Assembly: GCF_051013375.1 (NCBI RefSeq)
Contig: NZ_CP142125.1
Reading direction: 5' to 3' (one strand)
DNA: 64,000 nucleotides
Source: Kordia algicida
GTDB lineage: Bacteria > Bacteroidota > Bacteroidia > Flavobacteriales > Flavobacteriaceae
The stretch's first letter is position 1. Each line of letters starts with the position of its first letter. A program made the position numbers and the translations under genes. Positions 1 to 8,107 of this stretch are shown here, piece after piece. A model generated the notes under the pieces. That model was given only the letters and a program-made list of their open reading frames with translations, had not been told where the DNA came from and searched no databases.

Positions 1-2
1 AA

Positions 3-575
3 ACGCAAGAAAGTTTCTCCTTAAGCTTACGCATGAAAAAGGACGAAGCTATTTGGCTAAGCGCGACACTATCTTTAGTAAAAGTGTACATTACGCCAGA
101 AAAAGTAAGTTTCTATAACAAATTAGATAACACGTATTTTGAAGGCGATTTTGCACTTATCAGTAATTTTCTAGGAACTGAGCTCGATTTTGAAAAAGTA
201 CAAAACTTACTTATTGGTGATGCATTATTCGATCTAAAAAAAGAACGTTTCAACTCAGAAATACAAGACAAAGCATACATGCTAACGCCAAAACGTGACT
301 TCGAACTTTTCAAACGATTATTTCTATTAGATGCGTTTCATTTCAAAATAAAACAACAACAACTTGCACAAACTGCAGAACAACGTTTGCTTACAATTGA
401 TTACCCTGCGTACCAAGAAATTACTGGGCAAGCTTTCCCAAAAAATGTAGAAATTAAAGCAGAAGAAATAAACAAAACAACCACCATTCAAGTTGAATAC
501 AGAAAAATAACGTTCAATGAAGATGTGCGTTTTCCGTTTAAAATTCCAAGTGGATACAAAGAAATTAAAATCTAG
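3..575 (+). CDS. DUF4292-type lipoprotein, 5' end cut by window edge
   Basis: The reading frame is open from base 3 with no stop upstream, so the true start lies before the window; the ATG at 33 is internal (it follows ...SLSLRM in frame). About 190 C-terminal residues are present. The sequence resembles the DUF4292 family of Bacteroidetes envelope lipoproteins (LolA/LolB-like fold), with alternating beta-strand character such as KVYITPEKVSFYNKLDNTYF and a C-terminal strand ending GYKEIKI. The signal peptide and lipobox would be upstream and cannot be seen. The stop TAG overlaps the GTG of the EnvC-like gene by one base, which suggests translational coupling in one operon for envelope maintenance. 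Exact biochemical role is unknown. Family assignment is from memory of the fold and motif pattern. Confidence 0.7.
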   Translation, partial: TQESFSLSLRMKKDEAIWLSATLSLVKVYITPEKVSFYNKLDNTYFEGDFALISNFLGTELDFEKVQNLLIGDALFDLKKERFNSEIQDKAYMLTPKRDFELFKRLFLLDAFHFKIKQQQLAQTAEQRLLTIDYPAYQEITGQAFPKNVEIKAEEINKTTTIQVEYRKITFNEDVRFPFKIPSGYKEIKI

Positions 576-1807
576 TGAAAATCACATTCAATCAACATAG
601 CTACAAAAAAATCATCGTACTCTTACTCCTTTTCGTAAGTGGTATGAGCATGGCGCAAGACAAAAAGAAAGAGCTGGAAGCGATGCGTTTGCGTTTGCAA
701 AAAGAAATTCGACTCATCAACAAACTCATCAGTAAAAACACGTCTAAAACAAAATTTATTGTAGAAGATGTGCAAAGCATCAATCATAAAATTCGTGTCA
801 AAAGAGATCTTGTCAAAGTGATGAATCAACAAACAAACTTGTTGACGAAACAAATCAATACGAATATCAAAAAAATTGGACAATTACGAGACGATTTAAC
901 GAAGCTAAAAGCTGATTATGCAGAAATGATTCGGAAGTCGTACAAAAGCAACTCAGAGCAAAGCAGATTGATGTTTTTGCTATCGTCTGAAAGTTTCCTG
1001 CAAGCGTATAAACGTGTGCAATACATGAAACAATATACGGACTATCGTAAAAAGCAAGGAGAAGCCATTGTAACGCGTACACAAGAGTTACAAACGCTCA
1101 ACAAAACCTACTCTGATCAGAAAAAGGAAAAAGAAGCGCTTATTGCAGAAAACCGAAAAGTGCAAAAAGAACTAGAAAAAGAAAAAAAGCTACAAAATGA
1201 AATGTTGGCAGAATTGCGAAAAGACACCAACAAATACACTGCACAAGTAAAAAAGAAACAGCAACAAGCTGACGAAATAGATCGCCAAATTGATAAAATT
1301 ATTCGTGATGCCATCGCGAGTTCCAACAAAAAAGCTGGAAAAAATACCTCAAACAAAACCTTTGCTTTAACACCAGAAGCCAAAGCCATTGGAAACAGTT
1401 TTGCAGCAAACAAAGGAAAACATATTTGGCCAGTTGCAGAAGGAACCAAAGTAAAAGGCTACGGAAAATACCGCGATGTGGTAAACCCAAATGTAACCAG
1501 AGAAAGCAATGGTGTTGTCATTGCGACCAATGTTGCCGAACCTGTTCGTGCAGTTTACAAAGGCGAAGTTACATACATGTTTACCACAAATGAAGGTGTA
1601 AAATGTGTGGTAATTCGTCACGGAAGTTACATTACAACGTACTTCGGACTCCAATCGGTTTCGGTAAAAACAGGCGATAAAGTCTCAAAAAAGCAAAACA
1701 TCGGAACAATGTACACCAACAAAAGTACAGGAAAAACGGAACTCAAATTCACGGTTTTCAAAAATACCACACGTTTAAATCCAGAAAGTTGGTTGTATCG
1801 AATGTGA
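575..1807 (+). CDS. EnvC-like murein hydrolase activator (coiled coil + LytM/M23 domain)
   Basis: A 410-residue exported protein. The start is GTG at 575, overlapping the previous stop (TAGTG); residues 1-27 form a signal peptide ending SMAQ. Residues about 28-245 are charged, helical coiled coil (repeated KKKELEAMRLRLQKE-like heptads), and residues about 285-410 form a LytM/peptidase M23 domain (GVVIATN, VVIRHGSYITTYFGL, LNPESWL). This is the EnvC/NlpD architecture. Such proteins usually activate N-acetylmuramoyl-L-alanine amidases at the septum. The first zinc-ligand segment reads YRDVVNPNVTRESNGVVI and lacks the usual HxxxD pair, so I infer a non-catalytic activator rather than an active endopeptidase. 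Upstream DUF4292 lipoprotein is probably co-transcribed. Confidence 0.88.
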   Translation: MKITFNQHSYKKIIVLLLLFVSGMSMAQDKKKELEAMRLRLQKEIRLINKLISKNTSKTKFIVEDVQSINHKIRVKRDLVKVMNQQTNLLTKQINTNIKKIGQLRDDLTKLKADYAEMIRKSYKSNSEQSRLMFLLSSESFLQAYKRVQYMKQYTDYRKKQGEAIVTRTQELQTLNKTYSDQKKEKEALIAENRKVQKELEKEKKLQNEMLAELRKDTNKYTAQVKKKQQQADEIDRQIDKIIRDAIASSNKKAGKNTSNKTFALTPEAKAIGNSFAANKGKHIWPVAEGTKVKGYGKYRDVVNPNVTRESNGVVIATNVAEPVRAVYKGEVTYMFTTNEGVKCVVIRHGSYITTYFGLQSVSVKTGDKVSKKQNIGTMYTNKSTGKTELKFTVFKNTTRLNPESWLYRM

Positions 1808-1858
1808 TTCAGTATGACGCCACAAGTTCATAAAATAAACAACCAAAAAAACTAAACT

Positions 1859-1990
1859 CGAAGCGAACCTAAAAACGTTATTAATGTGTCAATTTGAAAA
1901 TTTGGAAATGTATCAATTAGTTTCAAACAACACTCAAATTTGTCTCAGAAACAACCTTGAATCATTGAATTTTTAAATCTTTGAATTGAT
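1859..1990. repeat. Dispersed intergenic repeat, copy 1
   Basis: Starts CGAAGCGAACCTAA and ends around TTTAAATCTTTGAATTGAT. The same text recurs nearly unchanged at 15262-15445 (where it is split by about 45 extra bases) and its second half recurs at 10384-10442. No open reading frame of note lies in it. It occupies most of the gap between the EnvC-like gene and the mobile element. Confidence 0.75.
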
Positions 1991-2032
1991 ACCACACGAT
2001 TCCGAAATCTAAGTTTTCTATCAAAGATATCA

Positions 2033-2043
2033 TAGCTTTTGGG
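2033..2043 (+). repeat. Candidate attL, TAGCTTTTGGG
   Basis: An 11-base direct repeat, TAGCTTTTGGG, occurs here and at 10189-10199, just outside the serine recombinase gene, bracketing the whole element. It was found by eye, so chance is not excluded. Nothing else marks the left boundary. Confidence 0.35.
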
Positions 2044-2092
2044 GAGTATTTAGAAAACAATTCTGAACTACTTGAAGCAAGCTAGGTAATAC

Positions 2093-2137
2093 AAACCGTA
2101 GCATAACTACATCTTAGTTATGCTACGGTTTTTTTTA
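2093..2137. terminator. Strong hairpin terminator
   Basis: Perfect 17-base arms AAACCGTAGCATAACTA (2093-2109) and TAGTTATGCTACGGTTT (2115-2131), five-base loop, followed by a run of Ts. It sits between the EnvC-like gene and the element's first gene and insulates one from the other. Confidence 0.85.
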
Positions 2138-2205
2138 TGCTTCACTTTTTTCAGTCTTGGACTGAGAACATTCAAAAATTCACAAAACATTCAAATCGAA
2201 AAATT

Positions 2206-2415
2206 ATGTCTACAACATACCGTTATAAATCCGTTTCAAAAGTTCAATTAGCAGATGCCTATGGTGTCACACTTCACACATTTTGCCAATGGCTCAAACC
2301 TATTGAGCATAGTATAGGCGAATACGTTGCACGATGCTTCACACCAAAACAAGTTCAGAAAATTGTTGAACTCTTAGGAGAACCCGAAGATATCACAACA
2401 GTTAGAAACCAATAA
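2206..2415 (+). CDS. Small HTH-like protein upstream of VapE
   Basis: A 69-residue protein starting at ATG 2206 (MSTTYRYKSV). The frame is open back to 2137, but ATG 2206 is the better start because the upstream part overlaps the terminator's T run and reads as non-conserved. The segment VSKVQLADAYGVTLHTFCQWLKP looks like a helix-turn-helix with a tryptophan in the recognition helix, followed by FTPKQVQKIVELLGEP, also helical. Small proteins of this kind, some classed as DUF4248, lie directly before VapE genes in Bacteroidetes elements. It may be an element regulator or replication accessory protein. The gap to the helicase gene is 19 bases, so the two are probably co-transcribed. I am unsure of the family name. 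Confidence 0.65.
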   Translation: MSTTYRYKSVSKVQLADAYGVTLHTFCQWLKPIEHSIGEYVARCFTPKQVQKIVELLGEPEDITTVRNQ

Positions 2416-2434
2416 CTATTAAACAGCTATTACA

Positions 2435-3712
2435 ATGATAATTGAACATACAGATATCGAACGTACAAACGGAGAAGAAAACGAAAAGAAAACACCCATT
2501 GAGAAAATTATGGATTATTTAAACTTGCGTTATGTATTCCGTAGAAATGTACTAACCTCAAACATAGAATGCAAAGAAATTGACCAAGTTGAGTATAGAA
2601 TTTTAGACGATTCTATACTTAATTCTATTTGGGTTAAAATGCAAGTGGATGGCTTTAAGTATTCGCCCACTTTTATAGGGCGAATTTTAAATTCTGACTT
2701 CATTGCAGACTATAATCCAATCACAGCATATTTTGAAAGCTTACCTATGCTATCAGATGACAAAGACTATATTTCCATGCTTGCCGATACTATTACCGTT
2801 CAAGACATTAAAGTCAATGATGTAGCACTTAGAAAGCTTTGGAAACCATATTTTAAAAAGTGGCTTGTAGCTTCGGTTGCGACTTGTTTAGGATTAGGAA
2901 TAAATCACACGTGTTTAATTTTAGTAGGCAATCAAGGAAGCGGAAAAACCACATGGTTAAACAAGCTTTGCCCTGCTGAAATGAAAAAGTATTTAGTTTG
3001 CTCACATATCAATCCTTCGCTTACCGATCAAACAACAGCAAACTATTTGGCTGAAAAATGGTTTGTAAATATTGACGACCAACTAGAAACGATTTTCGGA
3101 AAAGATTTTAATTCCATGAAGGCGATTATAACCGCACCAAGTGTGACCAATCGCAAGACATGGCACAAGTTCTCAAAGACGCGTCCACGTGTATGTTCCT
3201 TTATGGGTTCTGTAAACGAACCAAAGTTTTTAACAGATACAGAAAACAGACGCTATTTAGTATTTAGCGCAGAAAAAATCAATTATACGCATGAGGTAGA
3301 TATGAATAAGGTTTGGGCGCAAGCTTTACAGTTAGTCAAAGAGAATTATCCGTATTGGTTTTCATCAGAAGAAATGAAACAACTTAACAAAGCAAATCAA
3401 GTATATAGACAGCAAAGTATTGAAGAAGAATATCTAATACGAATGTTTAAACCTTGCAAGCCAGACAACCCAAAAGCACGTTTTTTAATGCCTTCGGAAC
3501 TACTAACATTATTAAATGCGCATTCGGGAATGCGTTTGTCACTTAAAAAGCTATCACGAGCGATGAAAGTATGCGGTTATGGAGAACCAATATCAAAAAG
3601 ATTAAAAGATATAGGTGCAAGAAAAGTATATCCAGTACTTGAAATTTCTGAAAGCGAACAAAACAACATACAGCAAGAATATAGGAACGATTTTAAGCTA
3701 GATAACAAATAG
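2435..3712 (+). CDS. VapE/VirE-type helicase (P-loop ATPase) of mobile element
   Basis: A 425-residue protein of the virulence-associated E (VapE) family, a superfamily 3-like replicative helicase found in phage satellites and integrative elements. The Walker A is GNQGSGKT at residues 165-172. Walker B is FVNIDDQL, and the sensor/arginine-finger segment is SFMGSVNEPKFLTDTENRRY. The C-terminal 100 residues are helical and may bind DNA. Unlike many homologues it has no N-terminal primase (BT4734-like) domain, so it is a stand-alone helicase and may rely on the host primase. It follows a small HTH-like gene and ends at its own terminator. It probably supports replication of the excised element; this role is inferred from the family. 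Confidence 0.85.
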   Translation: MIIEHTDIERTNGEENEKKTPIEKIMDYLNLRYVFRRNVLTSNIECKEIDQVEYRILDDSILNSIWVKMQVDGFKYSPTFIGRILNSDFIADYNPITAYFESLPMLSDDKDYISMLADTITVQDIKVNDVALRKLWKPYFKKWLVASVATCLGLGINHTCLILVGNQGSGKTTWLNKLCPAEMKKYLVCSHINPSLTDQTTANYLAEKWFVNIDDQLETIFGKDFNSMKAIITAPSVTNRKTWHKFSKTRPRVCSFMGSVNEPKFLTDTENRRYLVFSAEKINYTHEVDMNKVWAQALQLVKENYPYWFSSEEMKQLNKANQVYRQQSIEEEYLIRMFKPCKPDNPKARFLMPSELLTLLNAHSGMRLSLKKLSRAMKVCGYGEPISKRLKDIGARKVYPVLEISESEQNNIQQEYRNDFKLDNK

Positions 3713-3737
3713 TATAACAATTAGCAAAAACACTCTA

Positions 3738-3763
3738 AAAAACCGCGTAAAGCGGTTTTTTTT
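3738..3763 (+). terminator. Rho-independent terminator after VapE
   Basis: Arms AAACCGC and GCGGTTT with loop GTAAA, followed by eight Ts; begins 25 bases after the VapE stop codon. Confidence 0.85.
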
Positions 3764-4191
3764 ATGCCTTAAAAGTATTTACACAAATCCTGTAAGTAAA
3801 TCAAGTTCAAATACACCTCTTTTTCAAAATTTCAGAAATATCCAAATTGTATTTGCCACAATACCACACCGTATAATCAATAGCTTATATATCTATATAA
3901 CTATCTTATATATAATATATTATATAATAAATGTAGTATATACAATAGTAGTAAAAATGTGGTAATGGTGGTAGCAACTTTTAAAAGTGTAGTAGCGTGG
4001 TAAGTAGTTTTTTCAAAATTTGAACTTCGTTTTTTTTGAAAAGTCTTTAATGAGCAGTCAAAATACACTCAACGAACTTTAACGAATTGTCATAAACTAC
4101 TAGAAAACAATCAAATAACAGTCTAGTAACAGTCAAATGCAAGTAAGAAATCAGAAATTATCTAAGAAATTAAGAGTATGTTTTTACATAT
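3764..4191. other. AT-rich non-coding region of the element, possible replication/att-side region
   Basis: No gene is seen. Bases 3889-3953 are almost pure A/T with runs of TATATA. From 4068 there are short motifs (AACGAACTTT, AACGAATTGT, CATAAACTAC) spaced ten bases apart, close to the phased repeats at 8108-8187, and AACAGTC occurs twice near 4119-4133. AT-rich DNA beside short phased repeats next to a helicase gene could be an origin of replication for the excised element. That is inference. Confidence 0.35.
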
Positions 4192-4207
4192 TTACGGTAA
4201 ACCGTAA
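4192..4207. promoter_or_regulatory. Palindrome TTACGGT-AA-ACCGTAA, candidate operator
   Basis: Perfect 7-base arms around AA. A second partial copy, TTACGGTAAA, lies at 4266-4275, just upstream of the -33 element of the promoter for the cargo gene. Two copies of a palindromic site at this position look like a repressor or activator site. Confidence 0.5.
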
Positions 4208-4281
4208 GGAATAAATGTTTCTTATTTGTAATGTAGTAATGATTTGCGCAAAGACCATACTTATTTTACGGTAAAACTATA

Positions 4282-4310
4282 TTTGTTTGCTTTTCATAGA
4301 CGTATATTTG
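4282..4310 (+). promoter_or_regulatory. Bacteroidetes-type promoter for the cargo genes
   Basis: TTTG at 4282-4285 and TATATTTG at 4303-4310 match the Bacteroidetes -33 (TTTG) and -7 (TAnnTTTG) elements with a 17-base spacer, slightly short. Transcription would begin near 4317, leaving a long 5' leader of about 270 bases before the ATG at 4591. Confidence 0.55.
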
Positions 4311-4331
4311 TGCTGTCTAAAAATAATATTT

Positions 4332-4523
4332 CAAATGATACCCCACTATCATTTGAAGATATAAAACACATTTTTATAATTTATAAATATGTGTTTTATC
4401 AAATTAAAATTTCTTTTAATTAGCAGATTGCTTTTCCCCATTAAGTGAAATGTTTTAAGAAGGAGTTTTATTATTAAAAACTTTTCCCAGATGCAGTGAT
4501 TATCGCCATAATCTTTAACTGCA
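4332..4523 (+). other. Structured 5' leader with three hairpins before the cargo gene
   Basis: Three inverted repeats in a row: CAAATGATA/TATCATTTG (4332-4355), ATAAAACACAT/ATGTGTTTTAT (4361-4399) and TGCAGTGATTAT/ATAATC...ACTGCA (4492-4523, a 12-pair stem with a four-base bulge). A minus-strand open frame of 73 codons over the same stretch looks random and is not called. The leader could hold a cis-acting RNA element or a small RNA. Confidence 0.4.
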
Positions 4524-4590
4524 CCATATTTTCTAATGGGCGTAGCCGAAAACCCTCTAAGAGTAGGCATAATTTAAATAACTAATAAAA

Positions 4591-6420
4591 ATGAAAAAAA
4601 ACATTTTTATGTTCGCTTTGTTACTTTTTTTATTCTCATGTAGTAATGATGAGTTTGGAGAAGCAGAAAAAACAAAAAGCCATTTATCAACAGATTTAAG
4701 AGTTCAGTATAAAAGAGGCAACAATGTTTCTACCTCTGCAATCAATTACATAAGGGAACGAACGAACAACACCTTTAGGGTCGACACTAAGAAAGGGAGA
4801 ATCAAATTAAATAACTCACAATCTTTTTCAAAAAGTGATGAGCTAGGAACTGTAGATACTTCAAAAGAAATTGTAGTTGTAAATGAAACAAATACAAAGC
4901 ATACTTTTAAAGTCATTACACCTCAAGAACCTTTAAATACTATTACAAACCTTATCATTGTAGAAAAAGGAAATGATAGCTATGAATATTTTTTAAAATA
5001 TACCTTTTCAGGAGAACTTCCCATAAATGAAGAAACAGGAACCATAGATTTTTCTAAATTCAATGGAACCATTGAAACTTTTAATGCTAGTGGTGATTTA
5101 ATAGGTTCAATGACAATTGAAAACAGCATAATAACCAGCGATCAAGGACAACTTTCGCCTTGTCCTGATGACAATCAAGATCCTAATGATGATGATGACA
5201 CAAACGCAGGTTCAAATTCAAGCGGTTCAGATAGTAGTACAGGAATACCAAATGACGATACAGACGAAGATCCAGTAAATGCTGGTAATGGAGATCCTGA
5301 TAGTAGTGCCCAATTTACAGACCCAAATGGCGATTGTGGATTGACATTTAGTTATGAACAATGTGGTTGTGGAGGCGATGCTAATGGTCATGCGCCACAA
5401 GCGGGTTATGACTGTTGTCAAGGAAGTCCTTTAGTAATTAGAGATTGTAATGGAACGATTATTGCACAAAGAAATTCAGGTACGTCAACAACGATGTTTA
5501 AAAGAAATGTTTTTGATCCATGTGATGATGGCGATGTTGGTGTAATTTTAGATGATGATGTTTTATGCGGAATGAACGACGAAAACTTTAATGCATATTA
5601 TTCTAATAAATCGCCTTTTAATGTAGATTTAAGTCAAGTAAGAAAACATTGCGATAGTATAAATTTTCCTGATCCAGCAAATGAAAAATTTATGTGTATT
5701 TATAATAAGCTTATAAAAACTCCTCTTTATAAAAATATGATAGAGAATACCTTTGGAGAAAATCAAAGTAATTTACATTTAACTTTTGTTATGGTAGACA
5801 CTCTTTCTAGAAGTTCTGCGGGTAGAACAGATAAAATGCCAGGGACAAATCCTACAAGAAATACTCAAACTGGTATAGTGAATTTACATTTAAGAATAAG
5901 AATTAGTAAAGAATATATGGAAAACTATTCAGCAATTGCAGTAGCTAAAACAATATTACATGAAACTATACATTCGTATCTTATGGTAAAGCATGTAAAC
6001 TGTAATCAAGGAACGCCGATTGATGAAATTATAGAGGAATTAAATAATAAATCTTTTGAAGAATTAATGGAATATTATTTTAATAATGCTTGTGATGGTC
6101 AAGAACAGCATGAATTCATGTATGATAAAATGCTGCCTGTTTTTAGAAATATATTATCTAGTATTAGAGACGAATTAATTCCTCCTGCTCATGTTGAAGC
6201 TGCGGAATTAGATGACACATTTATAAACGAATCAAACCCTAATGGTGATACAGTCGCTTTTAATTGGAATGAATTTTATAAATACTTATCCTTACAAGGA
6301 CTGCAAAACACTAATTATTTTGCTAATAACATACTGAATAATCCACATAAATATTCTAACTACCTTAGGTATGCTGATGAATATGGAAGGTTTTTATTTG
6401 AAAAAGATTGTATAAATTAA
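4591..6420 (+). CDS. Lipoprotein with zincin motif HETIH (putative metallopeptidase)
   Basis: A 609-residue lipoprotein. Signal peptide and lipobox LFLFSCSND place the lipidated Cys at residue 17. Residues about 35-185 form an N-terminal domain of unknown fold. An acidic Asp/Asn/Ser-rich linker (NQDPNDDDDTNAGSNSSGSD and on) follows. Then comes a Cys-rich stretch (CGLTFSYEQCGCGG, YDCCQG) and a C-terminal domain with HETIH at 457-461 in AKTILHETIHSYL. HExxH is the zinc site of many metallopeptidases; H457, E458 and H461 would be the catalytic residues. A third ligand is not obvious, though H513, H516 or an Asp downstream could serve. It is the first cargo gene of the element after a promoter and structured leader. 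Substrate unknown; it might act on the cell surface as a toxin or defence protease. Confidence 0.7.
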   Translation: MKKNIFMFALLLFLFSCSNDEFGEAEKTKSHLSTDLRVQYKRGNNVSTSAINYIRERTNNTFRVDTKKGRIKLNNSQSFSKSDELGTVDTSKEIVVVNETNTKHTFKVITPQEPLNTITNLIIVEKGNDSYEYFLKYTFSGELPINEETGTIDFSKFNGTIETFNASGDLIGSMTIENSIITSDQGQLSPCPDDNQDPNDDDDTNAGSNSSGSDSSTGIPNDDTDEDPVNAGNGDPDSSAQFTDPNGDCGLTFSYEQCGCGGDANGHAPQAGYDCCQGSPLVIRDCNGTIIAQRNSGTSTTMFKRNVFDPCDDGDVGVILDDDVLCGMNDENFNAYYSNKSPFNVDLSQVRKHCDSINFPDPANEKFMCIYNKLIKTPLYKNMIENTFGENQSNLHLTFVMVDTLSRSSAGRTDKMPGTNPTRNTQTGIVNLHLRIRISKEYMENYSAIAVAKTILHETIHSYLMVKHVNCNQGTPIDEIIEELNNKSFEELMEYYFNNACDGQEQHEFMYDKMLPVFRNILSSIRDELIPPAHVEAAELDDTFINESNPNGDTVAFNWNEFYKYLSLQGLQNTNYFANNILNNPHKYSNYLRYADEYGRFLFEKDCIN

Positions 6421-6433
6421 TTTGAAAATTATT

Positions 6434-6927
6434 ATGGGAAAATATATATGCATATTGACATTGTTTTGTTTAGGTGTATTAAAGGGACAAAATTTACAAG
6501 ACTCAAAGGAGAAAAATCAATATTTATTCTTTATGATGCAACAGATAATGATGTAAAAAAGAACTTATCTTCTTTAGCAAATGGAAAGATAAAAGCAGAC
6601 ACTTATTACTATACTTTTTTGAATCAAAATAAAAAGGATGATTGTGAGTCTGAGCAATTTAATTTTTGGATTACATACAAGAGTTATGAGAGCTTTAACG
6701 ATTTAGCCAAAAACAAAAAAACCTCTAAGTTTAATGTAAGTAAAGATTTTTTAGAAATAAATAAATCTAAAATTATAAACAGAGCTTTTATGGATTCTAT
6801 TGGTTTTAAAAAAACATTCAATCTTTTAAAAGATATTGAATATATCTATTTAATAGATAAACAAGAGGTTAAAAATAATGTCTATACCGTAAAAAAAGTT
6901 AATTTAAGTTTTTCTCGTGAAGAATAA
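6434..6927 (+). pseudogene. Exported protein gene split by a one-base deletion after the signal peptide
   Basis: ATG 6434 opens a typical signal peptide (MGKYICILTLFCLGVLKGQN) that runs out of frame into a stop at about 6557. The rest of the protein (SIFILYDATDNDVKKNLSSL and on to the stop at 6927) is in another frame, where the only ATG, at 6448, gives a nonsense N-terminus. Adding one A to the five-A run at 6512-6516 joins them as ...LQDSKEKKSIFILYDATDND..., a sensible 165-residue exported protein. So one base appears to be missing, either by mutation or by sequencing error. I do not recognise the mature protein; it is Lys-rich and mostly polar. It sits between the zincin lipoprotein and the TIMP-like gene, 13 bases after the former, and is probably in the same transcript. 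Confidence 0.7.
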
Positions 6928-6957
6928 TTTTTTGAGATTAAAATAAAGAATAGCAAT

Positions 6958-7785
6958 ATGAAGCATTTTATTGTAGCACTTTTTCTTCTTTTTACCTCTT
7001 ATCTTTTTGCTTGTGATTGTGATGCAAAAAAGCCAATATTAGAGTTTTACAATGCAGAATTTGTTTTTGAAGGAGAAATTGTATCAAAAGTATATGCTGA
7101 AGATGCACAAACATATACAGTAAGATTTGTAATTACTAAACATTACAAAGATGGAGAAAAGCCAGAAGAATTGAGTTTTGTTTTAAAATCAGAAGAATTA
7201 TATACTGACATTTCAACATTATGTGATTGGAATGTAGAAGTTAGAGAAAGATGGCTTGTGTATGCACACAGAAATAAAAAAGGTGCTTTAAATTTTAGTT
7301 ATTACTGTTCCAATTCAAAAAAACCTGACTTTTCAGCAATTGGCGAAAATGAACAAGAAGTTTTAGAAAATGGTAATGATTTTATTTTAGAAAATTATAT
7401 TTACGAAAATGAGAATGGTTTTACAAATCCAAAACCACTGACAGATGTAGCTGCTGTACTAAAATCAGGAAAAAAAGATAATTACGAAAATACGTTTGCC
7501 GTTATAAAAATTCATGTTGACAAAGAAGGATATTTAAAAGCGGTGACTACTGATAGAGACTATAATGCGCTGAAAATAGATAAAATTTTTGATCTCCTAT
7601 ATTCTTTTACTGTCGATGAAAATATGGCAGTTTCAAATTTTGAAAAAGAAGCAATACGCTTATCAAAAAAGATATATAAATGGGAAATCAAATATCACAA
7701 AAAAAGCAACATACCAGTATCTTATATAAAACCCGTTATTTTTCAATATGACAAAAAGAATCATACTTGGAGTTATGAGTTTTAA
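6958..7785 (+). CDS. Exported TIMP/netrin (NTR)-like domain protein
   Basis: A 275-residue secreted protein. The signal peptide ends at Ala18, leaving CDC (C19, C21) at the mature N-terminus. The first 110 mature residues follow the TIMP/NTR pattern: CxC start, FYNAEFVFEGEIVSKV, KHYKDG, STLCDW, RERWLVYA, and SYYCS near the end. In TIMPs the free N-terminal Cys chelates the zinc of a metalloprotease. A lipobox reading (LFAC) is also possible and would make it a lipoprotein. The C-terminal half (about 150-275) resembles TonB-C/energy-like repeats in neighbouring proteins only weakly and is unassigned. It lies in the same plus-strand cargo run as the HETIH zincin lipoprotein, so a protease/inhibitor pairing is possible but unproven. 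Confidence 0.65.
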   Translation: MKHFIVALFLLFTSYLFACDCDAKKPILEFYNAEFVFEGEIVSKVYAEDAQTYTVRFVITKHYKDGEKPEELSFVLKSEELYTDISTLCDWNVEVRERWLVYAHRNKKGALNFSYYCSNSKKPDFSAIGENEQEVLENGNDFILENYIYENENGFTNPKPLTDVAAVLKSGKKDNYENTFAVIKIHVDKEGYLKAVTTDRDYNALKIDKIFDLLYSFTVDENMAVSNFEKEAIRLSKKIYKWEIKYHKKSNIPVSYIKPVIFQYDKKNHTWSYEF

Positions 7786-7850
7786 CTTTTTCTGTTGAAT
7801 TATTCTTAAAAACCATTATAAATATATGTTGTATATGGCTTCAAGAAAAC

Positions 7851-7921
7851 ATGAAAAAACTTTTTTATTATACTACTTTTTATCGCCTATAATTTGTTTG
7901 GACAAACTATAAACAAATAAT
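7851..7921 (+). pseudogene. Remnant of an exported protein gene (signal peptide only)
   Basis: ATG at 7851 begins MKKLF; removing one T from the six-T run 7861-7866 gives MKKLFIILLFIAYNLFGQ followed by TINK and a stop at 7919-7921. This is a textbook Bacteroidetes signal peptide ending FGQ with no mature protein left. As it stands the frame stops at once. It reads as the stub of a decayed cargo gene. Confidence 0.5.
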
Positions 7922-7954
7922 TATCTAAAATTATATTTATTCTAAATTCGCAAG

Positions 7955-7984
7955 GCTTCAATTGTAAAGATTGAAGCTTTTGTT
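7955..7984 (+). terminator. Terminator of the cargo genes
   Basis: Arms GCTTCAAT (7955-7962) and ATTGAAGC (7970-7977) with a seven-base loop, then TTTTGTT. Ends the cargo transcript. Confidence 0.7.
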
Positions 7985-8047
7985 ATATAATATTGAATAT
8001 GTTATATAATATGTTGCTATGTTATAAATATAACTAATAAAACCTAT

Positions 8048-8105
8048 CGAACGCAATATTTTTAAACGAAACTCCACGAACGTAATATTTTTAAATAAAA
8101 CTCCA
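8048..8105 (+). repeat. Tandem duplication of a 29-base unit
   Basis: Two abutting copies, 8048-8076 and 8077-8105, each of form CGAACG(C/T)AATATTTTTAAA...AAACTCCA, differing at three bases. They run straight into the 10-base repeats that follow. Confidence 0.8.
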
Positions 8106-8107
8106 CA

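Noticed and set aside
4349..4570. Minus-strand open frame of 73 codons over the structured leader
   Set aside because: It overlaps three hairpins and the leader of the cargo gene; composition is random, with no ribosome-binding site or recognisable motif.
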